Both the position numbers and the translations under genes were made by a program. The notes beneath the pieces were generated by a model. The model saw nothing but the letters and a program-made list of their open reading frames with translations. It did no database searches and was not told the origin of the DNA. From Myxococcus stipitatus (lineage in GTDB: Bacteria; Myxococcota; Myxococcia; Myxococcales; Myxococcaceae): a stretch of DNA of 64,000 nt. Of this stretch, positions 33,399 through 41,837 are shown in pieces; position 1 is the stretch's first letter, and each line of letters starts with the position of its first letter. The stretch covers positions 1,054,001 to 1,118,000 of the forward strand of contig NZ_JAKCFI010000003.1 in the NCBI RefSeq assembly GCF_021412625.1. Reading direction: 5' to 3'.

Positions 33399-33760
33399 CT
33401 CTCGCGATGTGCGTGGAGCGCCACACTACTCCAGCGCTCCACCGCGCGCGGCACCCGCAAGCCGCGAGGATTCCAGGGAACGGGTGGAATCCCGCACGGC
33501 CCACCTGGGCGACGGGGCCGGCCCCTCGTCGCGCGTCACCCGGCTGCTGACGCAGCGGAGGCGGGGATATTCGCGCGCGTCAGCCCACGGCCCGCCCATG
33601 GGGCGACATGCCGGGCGAGCCGCCGCTCCCGTCCGAAGGCGCCCGACCAGCGGTCCGACGGGGCTTTGCACATGACGTGCGGTCTCCGGACCTTAGGCGC
33701 TGACGCGGGTGGCCCGGCGCCTCGCGCGTCCTCTCGCGAGAAACCATCAAGGAGGAGCAC
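33399..33760. other. Divergent intergenic region between the cyclase and ferritin-like genes
   Basis: These 362 bases must hold promoters for both directions, but no -35/-10 pair, palindrome or small gene stands out. The only firm element is the AAGGAGG ribosome site just before the GTG at 33761. Confidence 0.4.
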
Positions 33761-34966
33761 GTGGCATTGGACATCTTCCAGGAGAAGGGCGTCCCGCTCG
33801 ACCGTCAGGTCTTCACATGGAAGGACCTGGTTCGCAGGCCCTTCAGCAAACTGGACGACGACGCGCTCACCCGCGTCCGAGTCATCTACATGAACGGCAT
33901 CATGTCCGACGCGCTGAGGACCAAGCACCTCCTGGCGCGCATCGACGCTTCGCTGCGCGAGCCGCTGGCCCGGGTCCGCCGCGTCGAACAGTACGAGCAG
34001 ACCCTCATCAACTGGCTCAACCCCGCGGACCAGAACCCGCTGGAGACCACCCTGGGCTTCGAGCAGGTGGCCATCGAGGTCACCGCGAGCGTCGCCCTTC
34101 GCGAGCCCGACCCCTCTCTGGCGCAGACCTACCGCTTCGGCCTGCTGGAGGACTTCGACCACCTGTATCGCTATTCGGCCCTGTACGACCGGCTGGAGGG
34201 GAAGGACCCCAACAACATCACCCAGTCCTATACGGACATCATCCCGGGCCGCCGCACGTCGGTGGAGCACCGCCACCCGCTGGACGACCTGCGCCGCCCC
34301 TACGAACGACGCACCGCGCATCCGCTGACGAAGCTCCACGCCATCAGCATCACCGCGGCGGAGCACCAGACGCACGACTACTACATGACGGTGGGGCCGT
34401 TCTTCAGCGACCCGGTGGCCCGTCAGCTCTACGCGGAGATCGCCTCCATCGAGGAACAGCACGTCACGCAGTACGAGTCGCTCCTCGACCCGGGCGAGAC
34501 GCTGCTGGAGAAGTGGCTGCTCCACGAGGCCGCGGAGGTCTACGACTTCTACTCGTGCCTGGCGTACGAGGGGAACTCGCGCATCAAGGCGGTCTGGCAG
34601 CGCTTCCTGGACTACGAGCTGGGCCAGCTCCACTTCGTGAGGGAGCTGTTCGAGCGCGTGGAGGGGCGCGACGCGGCGGAGGTGCTGCCGCGCACGCTGC
34701 CGGAGCCCATCGAATACACGCAGCACCGCGAGTTCGTGCGCAAGACGCTCAACGAGGAGGAGGACCTGGCCTCCAACGGGCCGGACTACGTGCGCCTGGC
34801 GGACCTGCCCCCGGACCACCGTTCGAGGCTGTGGCGCGAGCAGCTCAACTCGGAGGGCTCGCCGTCGGAGACGGTGGCCGCCGGCTACCAATGGACTCCC
34901 GGGACGGAGCTCGCCGCGCGCGCGCAGCGCATGGGCTCCGTGTTCGAGGGAAGGAAGGTTCACTGA
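33761..34966 (+). CDS. Ferritin-like domain protein A (putative di-iron, function unknown)
   Basis: The 401-residue protein is all-helical with several E-x-x-H and E/H pairs spaced as in ferritin-like four-helix bundles: LGFEQVAIEV, LEDFDHLYRY, ITAAEHQTHDYY, IASIEEQHVTQYE, LLHEAAEVYDFYS and YELGQLHFVRELF. No signal peptide is present. The chain is about twice the length of a minimal ferritin-like domain and may hold two bundles. AAGGAGG lies directly before the GTG. A second, different ferritin-like gene starts two bases after its stop, so the pair is coexpressed and may form a complex. Possible roles are iron storage, oxygenase chemistry or stress protection; sequence does not decide. Confidence 0.7.
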   Translation: MALDIFQEKGVPLDRQVFTWKDLVRRPFSKLDDDALTRVRVIYMNGIMSDALRTKHLLARIDASLREPLARVRRVEQYEQTLINWLNPADQNPLETTLGFEQVAIEVTASVALREPDPSLAQTYRFGLLEDFDHLYRYSALYDRLEGKDPNNITQSYTDIIPGRRTSVEHRHPLDDLRRPYERRTAHPLTKLHAISITAAEHQTHDYYMTVGPFFSDPVARQLYAEIASIEEQHVTQYESLLDPGETLLEKWLLHEAAEVYDFYSCLAYEGNSRIKAVWQRFLDYELGQLHFVRELFERVEGRDAAEVLPRTLPEPIEYTQHREFVRKTLNEEEDLASNGPDYVRLADLPPDHRSRLWREQLNSEGSPSETVAAGYQWTPGTELAARAQRMGSVFEGRKVH

Positions 34967-34967
34967 C

Positions 34968-35729
34968 ATGAAGACGTCGACCCGCACCATCGGGCCCAAC
35001 CGCACGGGCATCGCCACCTCTCCCTCCGACAGCGCGGACATCTTCCAGGAGGCGCAGCGGCGTCAGCCCACCACGCCGGGGGACGGCTCGCGCATCCTGG
35101 AGGTGCGCCAGCGGTACGCGCGCGAGGCCGAGGGCCTGGGCCACGTGCCACCCCCCGCCAACCTCAAGGGCATGGCCAAGACCGCGGTGAAGATGCTCCA
35201 GGGCACCCGGCCCACCGTCTTCATCGACAAGTTGGGCGAGCGGCTCGCCTTCGAGCGCTCCGGCTCCCGGCTCTACGAGGGCGCGCTCGCCAAGCTGGAC
35301 GTCTTCGGCAGCTGGCCCGAGGGCCCCACCCGCGAGGGACTGGAGCGCATCCTCCAGGACGAGCTGTCCCACTTCGCGTTGATTCGCGAGAGCCTCACGC
35401 GGCTGGGCGCGGACCCCACCGCGATGACACCCTCCACGGACCTGGTCGGGGTCCTGTCCAAGGGCATCCCCGCCGCGCTCGCGGACCCGAACGTCAACCT
35501 GCGTCAGTCCCTGGAAGGGCTGCTGGTGGCGGAGCTCGCCGACAACGCCAGCTGGGAGCTGCTCATCGACCTGGCGCGGGGGCTGGGCCACGACGAACTG
35601 GTGGCGCACTTCCAGGTCGCGCTGGACGCGGAGGCCGAGCACCTCGTCATGGTGCGTGGCTGGCTGGCGGCCGGCATCGCCCAGGAGGCCCGCGTCGCGG
35701 AGCCCGAGGAGGCCGGGGCTCCGGCTTGA
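34968..35729 (+). CDS. Ferritin-like domain protein B (putative di-iron, function unknown)
   Basis: The 253-residue protein has a charged N-terminal leader (about 1-65) and then a helical bundle. Carboxylate/His ligands are placed as in di-iron ferritin-like proteins: LGERLAFERSGSRLYEGAL (helix 1), ERILQDELSHFALIRESL (helix 2, E-x-x-H), LLVAELADNASWELL (helix 3) and LDAEAEHLVMVRGWL (helix 4, E-x-x-H). This is the full four-helix ligand set. It begins one base after the stop of the partner gene. Such proteins are often annotated only as ferritin-like; no catalytic role is established. Confidence 0.72.
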   Translation: MKTSTRTIGPNRTGIATSPSDSADIFQEAQRRQPTTPGDGSRILEVRQRYAREAEGLGHVPPPANLKGMAKTAVKMLQGTRPTVFIDKLGERLAFERSGSRLYEGALAKLDVFGSWPEGPTREGLERILQDELSHFALIRESLTRLGADPTAMTPSTDLVGVLSKGIPAALADPNVNLRQSLEGLLVAELADNASWELLIDLARGLGHDELVAHFQVALDAEAEHLVMVRGWLAAGIAQEARVAEPEEAGAPA

Positions 35730-35759
35730 GCCGAAGCCCTCCGTCCGGTCGGCGCGCCG

Positions 35760-36350
35760 TCAGAACGACGAGCCCGGCTCCTGGAGGAAGCGCGCCTCCT
35801 CCGGCGTCGTGGCCCGTCCCAGCGTGTCGTTGCGGTGCGGGAAGCGGCCGAAGCGCTCGATGACGTCCCGGTGTCGCCGGGCGTAGTCGAGCGGCTCGCG
35901 GCTGGCGGGGTGGTTGAGCGTGAGCACCTCGAAGAGGGAGACCGACAGCCGCTGGTCGTGGACCTCCTCGCTGTGTTCGAAGGGCAGGTACATGAACCAG
36001 CGCCACACCGAGGGCAGGGCCATGTCCAGCCCTCGCGCCAGCGCGTGCCGCGCCACCGACCGCGCCTTCGCGTCCGTGGCGAACGCGCGCGGCGTTCCCC
36101 GGAAGAGGTTGCGGGGAATCTGGTCGAGCAGGAGCAGCAGCGCCAGACAGCTGCGCGGCTCGCCCTTCCATTCCACCAGCTCGCACGCGGCGGCGCGCTC
36201 ATGGGGGATGAGGAAGCGTTGGTGGCACTCCGCGTCGAAGGCCGCGTCGCGCTGGAACCAGACGGCGCGTGGGCGGATGCACGCCGGGTTGCGGACCGGG
36301 TCCGCGGGTTGACCGAACCAGAAGTCGAGCACTTCCTCCGCGCTCACCAT
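35760..36350 (-). CDS. DUF924 family protein
   Basis: The 196-residue protein matches the DUF924 pattern from end to end: an N-terminal EEVLDFWFG, then RPRAVWFQRDAAFDAECHQR, a central LLLLDQIPRNLFRGTPRAFA and RWFMYLPFEHSE, and a C-terminal RHRDVIERFGRFPHRN. The family is alpha-helical and TPR-like, widespread, and without an established function. It is convergent with the ferritin-like pair (30-base gap) and divergent from the TspO gene. No features link it to either. Confidence 0.85.
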   Translation of the reverse strand: MVSAEEVLDFWFGQPADPVRNPACIRPRAVWFQRDAAFDAECHQRFLIPHERAAACELVEWKGEPRSCLALLLLLDQIPRNLFRGTPRAFATDAKARSVARHALARGLDMALPSVWRWFMYLPFEHSEEVHDQRLSVSLFEVLTLNHPASREPLDYARRHRDVIERFGRFPHRNDTLGRATTPEEARFLQEPGSSF

Positions 36351-36474
36351 GTTCTTCCTCCCCGCACCCTCGATAAAGCGACGTCCGGTCGACAGTCAAC
36401 GGGGGTAGCCGTCCCGTGGGCCCGTCACCACCTTCCAGCGAACACTGGCGCGGCCGCGCCCTGGGAGGACGACC

Positions 36475-37032
36475 ATGGAGACCTGCTGGGAACCCTCGAC
36501 ACGGACCGTGCCGGGGCCGGTGCGGCGCACCGCGCTCAACCCCACGCTGCGCACGGAGTCGGTCGTCGCGCTGACGGCCTTCGGCGCGCTCACCGCCGGC
36601 GCGGCGTGGGTGGGTGCCCGGCGCAGCACCGCGGACACGCGCTGGTACCGGCGCCTGCGCAAGCCGCCCTTCCAGCCGCCCCCCCGCGCCTTCGGCCCCG
36701 TGTGGACGGCGCTCTACGCCCTCATCGCCCTCTCCGGCTGGCGCGTGTGGACGGCGCCCGCAGGTCCGGCCCGCTCCCGGGCGCTCGGGTGGTGGGGCGT
36801 CCAACTGGGCCTCAACGCCGCGTGGTCCTGGCTCTTCTTCGCGCGGCACGAGCCCCGCCGGGCCCTGGTGGACAACCTGGCCCTGCTGGGCAGCATCGGG
36901 GCCTACGTCGCCGCCACCCGCGAGGTGGACCGCCCGGCCGCGTGGATGGTGGCGCCCTACCTGGCCTGGGTCGGCTTCGCCAACGTCCTCAATGGCGAAA
37001 TCGTCCGTCGCAACCCCCGGGAATCCCACTGA
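36475..37032 (+). CDS. tspO: TspO/MBR (translocator protein) family membrane protein
   Basis: The 185-residue protein has five hydrophobic segments and the family hallmarks: WYRRLRKPPFQPPPRAFGPV then WTALYALIAL, the aromatic WWGVQLGLNAAWSWLFFARH, and a final APYLAWVGFANVLNGEIVRR. TspO proteins sit in the bacterial outer or inner membrane and bind porphyrins and cholesterol-like ligands, affecting tetrapyrrole and oxidative-stress responses. An N-terminal extension of about 27 residues precedes the first helix. It is divergent from DUF924 and is followed 87 bases later by the ECF sigma gene in the same direction. Confidence 0.88.
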   Translation: METCWEPSTRTVPGPVRRTALNPTLRTESVVALTAFGALTAGAAWVGARRSTADTRWYRRLRKPPFQPPPRAFGPVWTALYALIALSGWRVWTAPAGPARSRALGWWGVQLGLNAAWSWLFFARHEPRRALVDNLALLGSIGAYVAATREVDRPAAWMVAPYLAWVGFANVLNGEIVRRNPRESH

Positions 37033-37119
37033 CGGGGCCCGCCGACGGGGGGCGGATAATTCCCCGGAAATTGCCGGCGGGAAGATGGCCGGGGCGACGC
37101 GTTGTGCAGAGCGACCGCC

Positions 37120-37776
37120 ATGGACGCTTTCGCCCTGCAACCACTCGCGCTGCTCCCCCGCTTGACCCGGTCTACGGGCTTGACGGGAAAGGACGAGAAG
37201 GTCCAGCCTGCGAGCCACGTGGACAGCAGGCCCCTCCCAACGCCGACCCTGGACAGCCGCTGGTTCGCGGTCTTTGCCCGGGAGCATGAGTCCGCGCTGA
37301 ACGCCACGGCGCTGCGGCTGTGTGGCAACGCGGCGGACGCGCGGGACCTGGTGCAGGAGACGCTGCTGAAGGGCCTGGAGAACCTGGCCCGTTACCGCCC
37401 CGGCACGGACGGGCGCGCGTGGCTGTGCACCATCCTCCACCACCTGTTCATCGACCGGTGCCGTGCCCGGACGCGGGAGCGCCGCGCGGACGTGTCCGCG
37501 GAGGAGCTGTCCGAGCGCCTCGCGGCCCCGGAGCCGGAGGCCGCCCCGGCGTGGGCCGCCATCGGCCCGGACGAGCTGCGCGCCGCGCTGGAGCGCATCC
37601 CGGAGGAGTTCGCCACGGTGTACCGCCTCCACGCGCTGGAGGGCCGCTCGTACATCGAAATCGCCGAGCGCCTGGGCATCCCCAAGGCCACGGTGGGCAC
37701 GCGCCTCATCCGCGCGCGCCGCAAGCTGAAGGAGCTGTTGATGCCCGGTGGCTCCGGGAAGGCGGAGGCGCCATGA
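37120..37776 (+). CDS. ECF-type RNA polymerase sigma factor
   Basis: From the ATG at 37120 the product is 218 residues. Region 2 is visible as FAREHESALNATALRLCGNA, ADARDLVQETLLKGLENLAR and GRAWLCTILHHLFIDRCRAR. After a linker, region 4 reads LRAALERIPEEFATVYRLHA, then LEGRSYIEIAERLGIPKATV and GTRLIRARRKLKELL, a normal -35-binding helix-turn-helix. The roughly 50 residues before region 2 are atypical and suggest an alternative start, such as a GTG near 37219. Its stop overlaps the start of the zinc-finger/CHAT gene (ATGA), the arrangement of a sigma factor with its cognate anti-sigma factor. The first gene of a two-gene regulatory unit. Confidence 0.88.
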   Translation: MDAFALQPLALLPRLTRSTGLTGKDEKVQPASHVDSRPLPTPTLDSRWFAVFAREHESALNATALRLCGNAADARDLVQETLLKGLENLARYRPGTDGRAWLCTILHHLFIDRCRARTRERRADVSAEELSERLAAPEPEAAPAWAAIGPDELRAALERIPEEFATVYRLHALEGRSYIEIAERLGIPKATVGTRLIRARRKLKELLMPGGSGKAEAP

Positions 37777-40754
37777 GCACGGCCGAGCCCATGGACATCC
37801 ACGACCAGGTCCACGCCTTCGCGGACGGCGAGCTGCCCGCGGACGAGGCGGAGCGCTTCCGCGAGCACCTGGGCACCTGCGTCCAATGCCAGGAGGAGCT
37901 GGACGACATCCTCCAGCTCCAGGCGCTCGGCGAGGGGCTGGCGCGCCAGGAGGCCGCGGCGCCGGTGGCCCACGCCGCGCCCGCGCCGCCCGCGCGTTCG
38001 GCCGCCGCGTCCGAGCGGGCCTTTCGTCCCGCCTGGAGCCGCCGCCGCTCCTGGGTGGCCGCCGCGGCGCTGTCGGGCTCGCTGGCCGCCGTCTTCGCCG
38101 TGGTGGCCCTGCGGCCCCGGACGGGGAACGTCGAGACGGTCGCGCTGGCGCTGGCGCCCACGCGCTCGCTGGAGGCGCGGCTGAGCTGGCCCGGCGCGAG
38201 CGCGCACCGGCCCTACGGCGTGCTGCGCTCCGGCGACGAGCGGCCGCGCGAGCTGCTGCCCTTGCAGGCGCTGGCGAAGCTGGAGGAGGCCGGAGACCTC
38301 CAGGGGCTCGCCGCGGGTCACCTGCTGCGCGGCGAGCGCGAGCAGGCGGCGGACTACCTCCAGCGCTTGCCCGCGTCCCCGGACGTGGACAGCGACCGCG
38401 CGGTGGTGGCCATGACGAAGGGCGAGCTGGAGGTGGCCCTCACGCTGCTCGACGGCGTGCTGGCCCAGGCGCCCCAGCACCCGCAGGCCTTGTGGAACCG
38501 CGCGCTGGCGCTGCGCGAGCTGGGGCTGGACGCCTCCGCGGCCCAGGCGTTCGACGCCGTCGCCGCGCTCCAGGAGCCGGGCTGGTCGGACGAGGCCCGG
38601 GAGCGCGCGGGCGCGCTGCGCCGCCAGCTCGACGGACGCCGGGACGCGTGGGACGCGGCGCAGCGGGCCGGACAGGCGCTGGCGCTGACGGGCGCGCCCA
38701 TGCCGGTGGACGTGGCGCGGGCGGTGCCGGGCACGGCGCGCAACTGGTTCAACATCGCGGTGTGGGCGGCGACGTCCGCCGACCAGGTCCGCGCGCTGCT
38801 GCCCCTGGCGCGCGTGCTGGACGCGCACTACGGCGGCGACACGATGGAGCGCTACGCGGACGCCGTGGCCGGGCTGGACTTCCAGCGCCGCGCGCCGCTG
38901 GCCGAGCGCTTCCGCCAGGTGCTGCGGGGCACGTTCGACGCGTCCGGGCTCGACGCGCTGGTGCGCGAGCTGTCCGGCACCGAGCACCAGGACCTGCTGC
39001 TGGGCGTGCTGCCCTTGTCCGGCGGCCTGCCGAGGCACCTCGACGCGTACGAGCGCGCCGCGGCGGCGACGGGCGACGCGTGGCTGACGCTCAACGCGGA
39101 GCGCGAGCACGCCCTGGCCGAGTACGGCCGGGGGGACCTGGCGGGCGCGGAGGCCCGGCTGTTGAGCGCCATCTCCGCCTGCGGGAGCGCGAAGGCGGAC
39201 TACCGCTGCGGCCAGCTCGAGCACCTGCTGGCGCACATCTACAAGGACGAGCACCGGCTGCTGGAGGCCCGCGAGCACGCGCTGGCCGGGCTCCAGTGGG
39301 CGCGACAAACGCAGGAGTGGACGCTCCAGGCGGACCTGCTCCTGGTGCTGGGGGACCTGGCGCGCTTCCGCAACGCCTTCGCGCTGACGCGGGCCTACCT
39401 GGGCGAGCAGGCGCTGCGCGACCGGGGCTGCGCGGCCAGCCGCCACGTGCACGAGAGCCTGGCCTCCCTGCGCGTCTTCGCGCTCCAGCCGGCGCAGGCC
39501 CGCGCGGAGCTGGACCAGGCGCCCGCGTGCGAGGTGCCCTTCTTCCTCAACGGCGCCTTCGTGCTGGCGGACCTGGCGCGGCTGGACCCCAGGCCGGGCG
39601 ACGTGGAGCGGGTGCGCGACGGCCTGCGCAAGCTGGACGCGGCGGGCTGGCTGCGCCCGGGTGAGAAGGTCATGGCCACGCACATCGAGGGGCGCGCCGT
39701 CATCCAGACGGACCGCGCCGCGGGCCGCGCGCTGTTGCGCAAGGCCATCGCCGACGGCGCCCTGCTGGGCGCGGCGGACCCGGTGGCGGCCAAGGCCCGC
39801 GCGTACAGCTACTCCTCGCTCATCCTCGACGCGGGCGGCCTGGGCGACTGGGCGGGGACGCTGGCGCTGTTCGCGGAGGAGACGGGCGCGGCGGAGCCCT
39901 CGCGCTGCGCGCTGGGCATCGAGGTGCACGACGAGCGCACGGTGGTGGCCGCGCGCGGCCCGGGCGGCGAGCTGCTCGGCCACCACGACGAGAGCCGCCG
40001 CTCGCCGGACTTCGACGTCACCACGCTGGTGCCCGCCTCCGTCTCCGCCGCGCTGCGGCCCTGCGAGCACGTGCAGGTGCTGGCGCGCTACCCCGTCCAC
40101 GGGCAGGCGGGCCTGCTGCCCCCGGACGTGGCCTGGAGCTACGACACCGGGCCGCGCGAGGCCGCGCCCGCGCTGTCCGCGCCCCGCCCGCTCGTCGTGT
40201 ACGACGTGGACGCGCCCGCCTCGCTGAACCTGCCCCGGCTGCGCAGCTGGGAGCTGTCCGGCGAGCCGTCGCAACGCCGGGTGGAGCTGACGGGTTCGGC
40301 GGCCACGCCCTCGCGCCTGCTGGCGGAGCTGGCCGAGGCCACCGAGGTGGAGATCCACGCGCACGGCCTGGTGAACCTGGGTGTGTCGGACGCGTCGCTG
40401 CTGGTCATGGCGCCGGAGGCCGGTGGTCGCTACGCCCTCACGGCGGGCGAGGTGCGCCGCCAGAAGCTGAAGGGCGCGCCGGTGGTGTTGCTCGGCGCCT
40501 GCCAGGCCGCGCGCGCCGCGCCCTACCTGCACGCCCCCTGGAGCCTCCCGGTGGCGTTCGCCGAGGCCGGTGCCCGAGCGGTCATCGCCTCGCCCATCGA
40601 CATCCCGGACGCCGAGGCCGGGCCCTTCTTCGCGCGGGTCATGGAGCGCATCCGCGCGGGTGCGACCGCATCCACCGCGCTCCGGGACGAACGCATGCGC
40701 GTGCTGTCCGCGCGCCCCGACAGCTGGGTGAAGACCGTCGTGGTCTTCGAGTAG
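37773..40754 (+). CDS. Anti-sigma zinc finger / transmembrane / TPR-like / CHAT cysteine protease fusion
   Basis: The 993-residue protein begins with a zf-HC2/ZAS anti-sigma module (VHAFADGELPADEAERFREH then LGTCVQCQEEL, with H32-x3-C36-x2-C39). A Pro/Ala linker and one membrane helix (about 94-113) follow. The large middle part (about 150-830) is helical with TPR-like pairs such as DRAVVAMTKGELEVALTLLD and PQALWNRALALRELGLDASA. The C-terminus is a CHAT caspase-like domain (about 840-993) with catalytic His in HAHG (H864) and Cys in LLGACQAA (C910). The zinc finger should sequester the overlapping ECF factor on the cytoplasmic side. Topology then puts the TPR and protease region outside the cytoplasm, unless the helix is not spanning. 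Sensor and protease functions are inferred. Confidence 0.82.
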   Translation: MSTAEPMDIHDQVHAFADGELPADEAERFREHLGTCVQCQEELDDILQLQALGEGLARQEAAAPVAHAAPAPPARSAAASERAFRPAWSRRRSWVAAAALSGSLAAVFAVVALRPRTGNVETVALALAPTRSLEARLSWPGASAHRPYGVLRSGDERPRELLPLQALAKLEEAGDLQGLAAGHLLRGEREQAADYLQRLPASPDVDSDRAVVAMTKGELEVALTLLDGVLAQAPQHPQALWNRALALRELGLDASAAQAFDAVAALQEPGWSDEARERAGALRRQLDGRRDAWDAAQRAGQALALTGAPMPVDVARAVPGTARNWFNIAVWAATSADQVRALLPLARVLDAHYGGDTMERYADAVAGLDFQRRAPLAERFRQVLRGTFDASGLDALVRELSGTEHQDLLLGVLPLSGGLPRHLDAYERAAAATGDAWLTLNAEREHALAEYGRGDLAGAEARLLSAISACGSAKADYRCGQLEHLLAHIYKDEHRLLEAREHALAGLQWARQTQEWTLQADLLLVLGDLARFRNAFALTRAYLGEQALRDRGCAASRHVHESLASLRVFALQPAQARAELDQAPACEVPFFLNGAFVLADLARLDPRPGDVERVRDGLRKLDAAGWLRPGEKVMATHIEGRAVIQTDRAAGRALLRKAIADGALLGAADPVAAKARAYSYSSLILDAGGLGDWAGTLALFAEETGAAEPSRCALGIEVHDERTVVAARGPGGELLGHHDESRRSPDFDVTTLVPASVSAALRPCEHVQVLARYPVHGQAGLLPPDVAWSYDTGPREAAPALSAPRPLVVYDVDAPASLNLPRLRSWELSGEPSQRRVELTGSAATPSRLLAELAEATEVEIHAHGLVNLGVSDASLLVMAPEAGGRYALTAGEVRRQKLKGAPVVLLGACQAARAAPYLHAPWSLPVAFAEAGARAVIASPIDIPDAEAGPFFARVMERIRAGATASTALRDERMRVLSARPDSWVKTVVVFE

Positions 40755-40901
40755 CCCGGCCGCGTCACCTCACAGACTCTGGCCGCGAAGGGAGGCAGGG
40801 GGACCTCCTGGGAGGAGTACGGCCATCACGTCCCCCGTGCACCCGGCTCCCCAGGGCCGGGAACGCTCGACGTGTCACCTGCACACCAAGGAATCACGAC
40901 C

Positions 40902-41513
40902 ATGAAGAACCTCCGTTCCGCGCTGCTGTTCGCCGTCTCGCTGTCCGCCGCCGCCTGCACCGTCGACCCCATCGACATGGCCTCGCCCGAGGCCCTCGAG
41001 GCGATGGCGGGCTCGTCGGAGCAGTCCATGATCATCGTCACCCAGCCCGCGCCCATCTCGAACTTCTGCCCTGGCATCATCCCGGGCACGCCGTTCAACA
41101 TCCCCACGGCGCCCACGCCGCTGTCCTCCATCCCCACGGGCACGCCCTTCTACGCGGCCAGCACCAACCCGCTCAGCGCGTACACCGTCGTGGTGACGGA
41201 CCCGAACAACTCGGGGAATTTCTGGGCGTTCGGCTTCGACGTGCGCGCCCACCGCCTCCAGTTCTGGGTGTCCGGCACCAACACGGAGATCCGCCGCTTC
41301 AACGCGCAGCTGGCCACGGACATCACGCTGCTGGAGCTGAGCACGGGCACCGACCTGGGCTTCTCGTGGGGCTCCAGCGGGCAGGTGGGCGGGCCGCTCA
41401 TCCCCCGGCCCGGCGTGGCCGAGGGCGCGTGGCGCGTGGCGTACAACAACTACTACAAGCTCGACGAGTACCTCATCTCGCCGACGGAGCTGCCGGTCCC
41501 GGCCATCCAGTAG
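40902..41513 (+). CDS. Hypothetical lipoprotein downstream of the CHAT gene
   Basis: The 203-residue protein has a lipoprotein signal ending SAAAC (C19) and no recognised domain. The mature part is rich in Pro, Thr and Ser, with a beta-type segment (about 90-180: AYTVVVTDPNNSGNFWAFGF, HRLQFWVSGTNTEIRR). The ATG at 40902 has AAGGA about ten bases upstream; a longer frame from 40872 is less likely. It lies 147 bases after the CHAT protease gene on the same strand, so it could be a regulon member or substrate of that system. Its stop touches the stop of a convergent small gene. Confidence 0.7.
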   Translation: MKNLRSALLFAVSLSAAACTVDPIDMASPEALEAMAGSSEQSMIIVTQPAPISNFCPGIIPGTPFNIPTAPTPLSSIPTGTPFYAASTNPLSAYTVVVTDPNNSGNFWAFGFDVRAHRLQFWVSGTNTEIRRFNAQLATDITLLELSTGTDLGFSWGSSGQVGGPLIPRPGVAEGAWRVAYNNYYKLDEYLISPTELPVPAIQ

Positions 41514-41681
41514 CTAGTGGCGCAGCCTCGAGACGGGAGGTGGGTTGAGGGCGAGCACGGCGGCCATGTAGCGCGCCTGGCTCTCCGTGGCGCAGCGGAC
41601 CTCCTGAATGCGTCCGCCCACCTTCACTCGGACGAGCCAACCGTCGTTGTCGCGGGTCCAGGCCGGTGTCTCCGTCGTCAT
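41514..41681 (-). CDS. Small conserved-looking hypothetical protein (55 aa)
   Basis: The frame gives MTTETPAWTRDNDGWLVRVK followed by VGGRIQEVRCATESQARYMA and a short tail. AGGAGC lies about six bases before the ATG at 41681, better than the longer start at 41705. The composition looks like a real small cytosolic protein with a strand-strand-helix pattern, but no family is recognised. Its stop codon abuts the stop of the convergent lipoprotein gene with no spacer. Confidence 0.55.
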   Translation of the reverse strand: MTTETPAWTRDNDGWLVRVKVGGRIQEVRCATESQARYMAAVLALNPPPVSRLRH

Positions 41682-41837
41682 GCGCTTGCTCCTGTCGGGG
41701 GACATCCCCGTCCCCTCGACGAGAGCAGCCTCCGTGCCACCGGCTGGAGCGTGCGAATCCAGGCGCTTCGGGCCCCGTGTTGACGGGTGTCCGACAGCCG
41801 GGCCTGTAGTTCTTTCGAAGCGGGCACTGCCCAGGCT

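Noticed and set aside
37060-37119. GGAAATT upstream of the ECF gene as an autoregulated ECF promoter
   Set aside because: No CGTC-like -10 element lies at 16-17 bases, so the match is incomplete.
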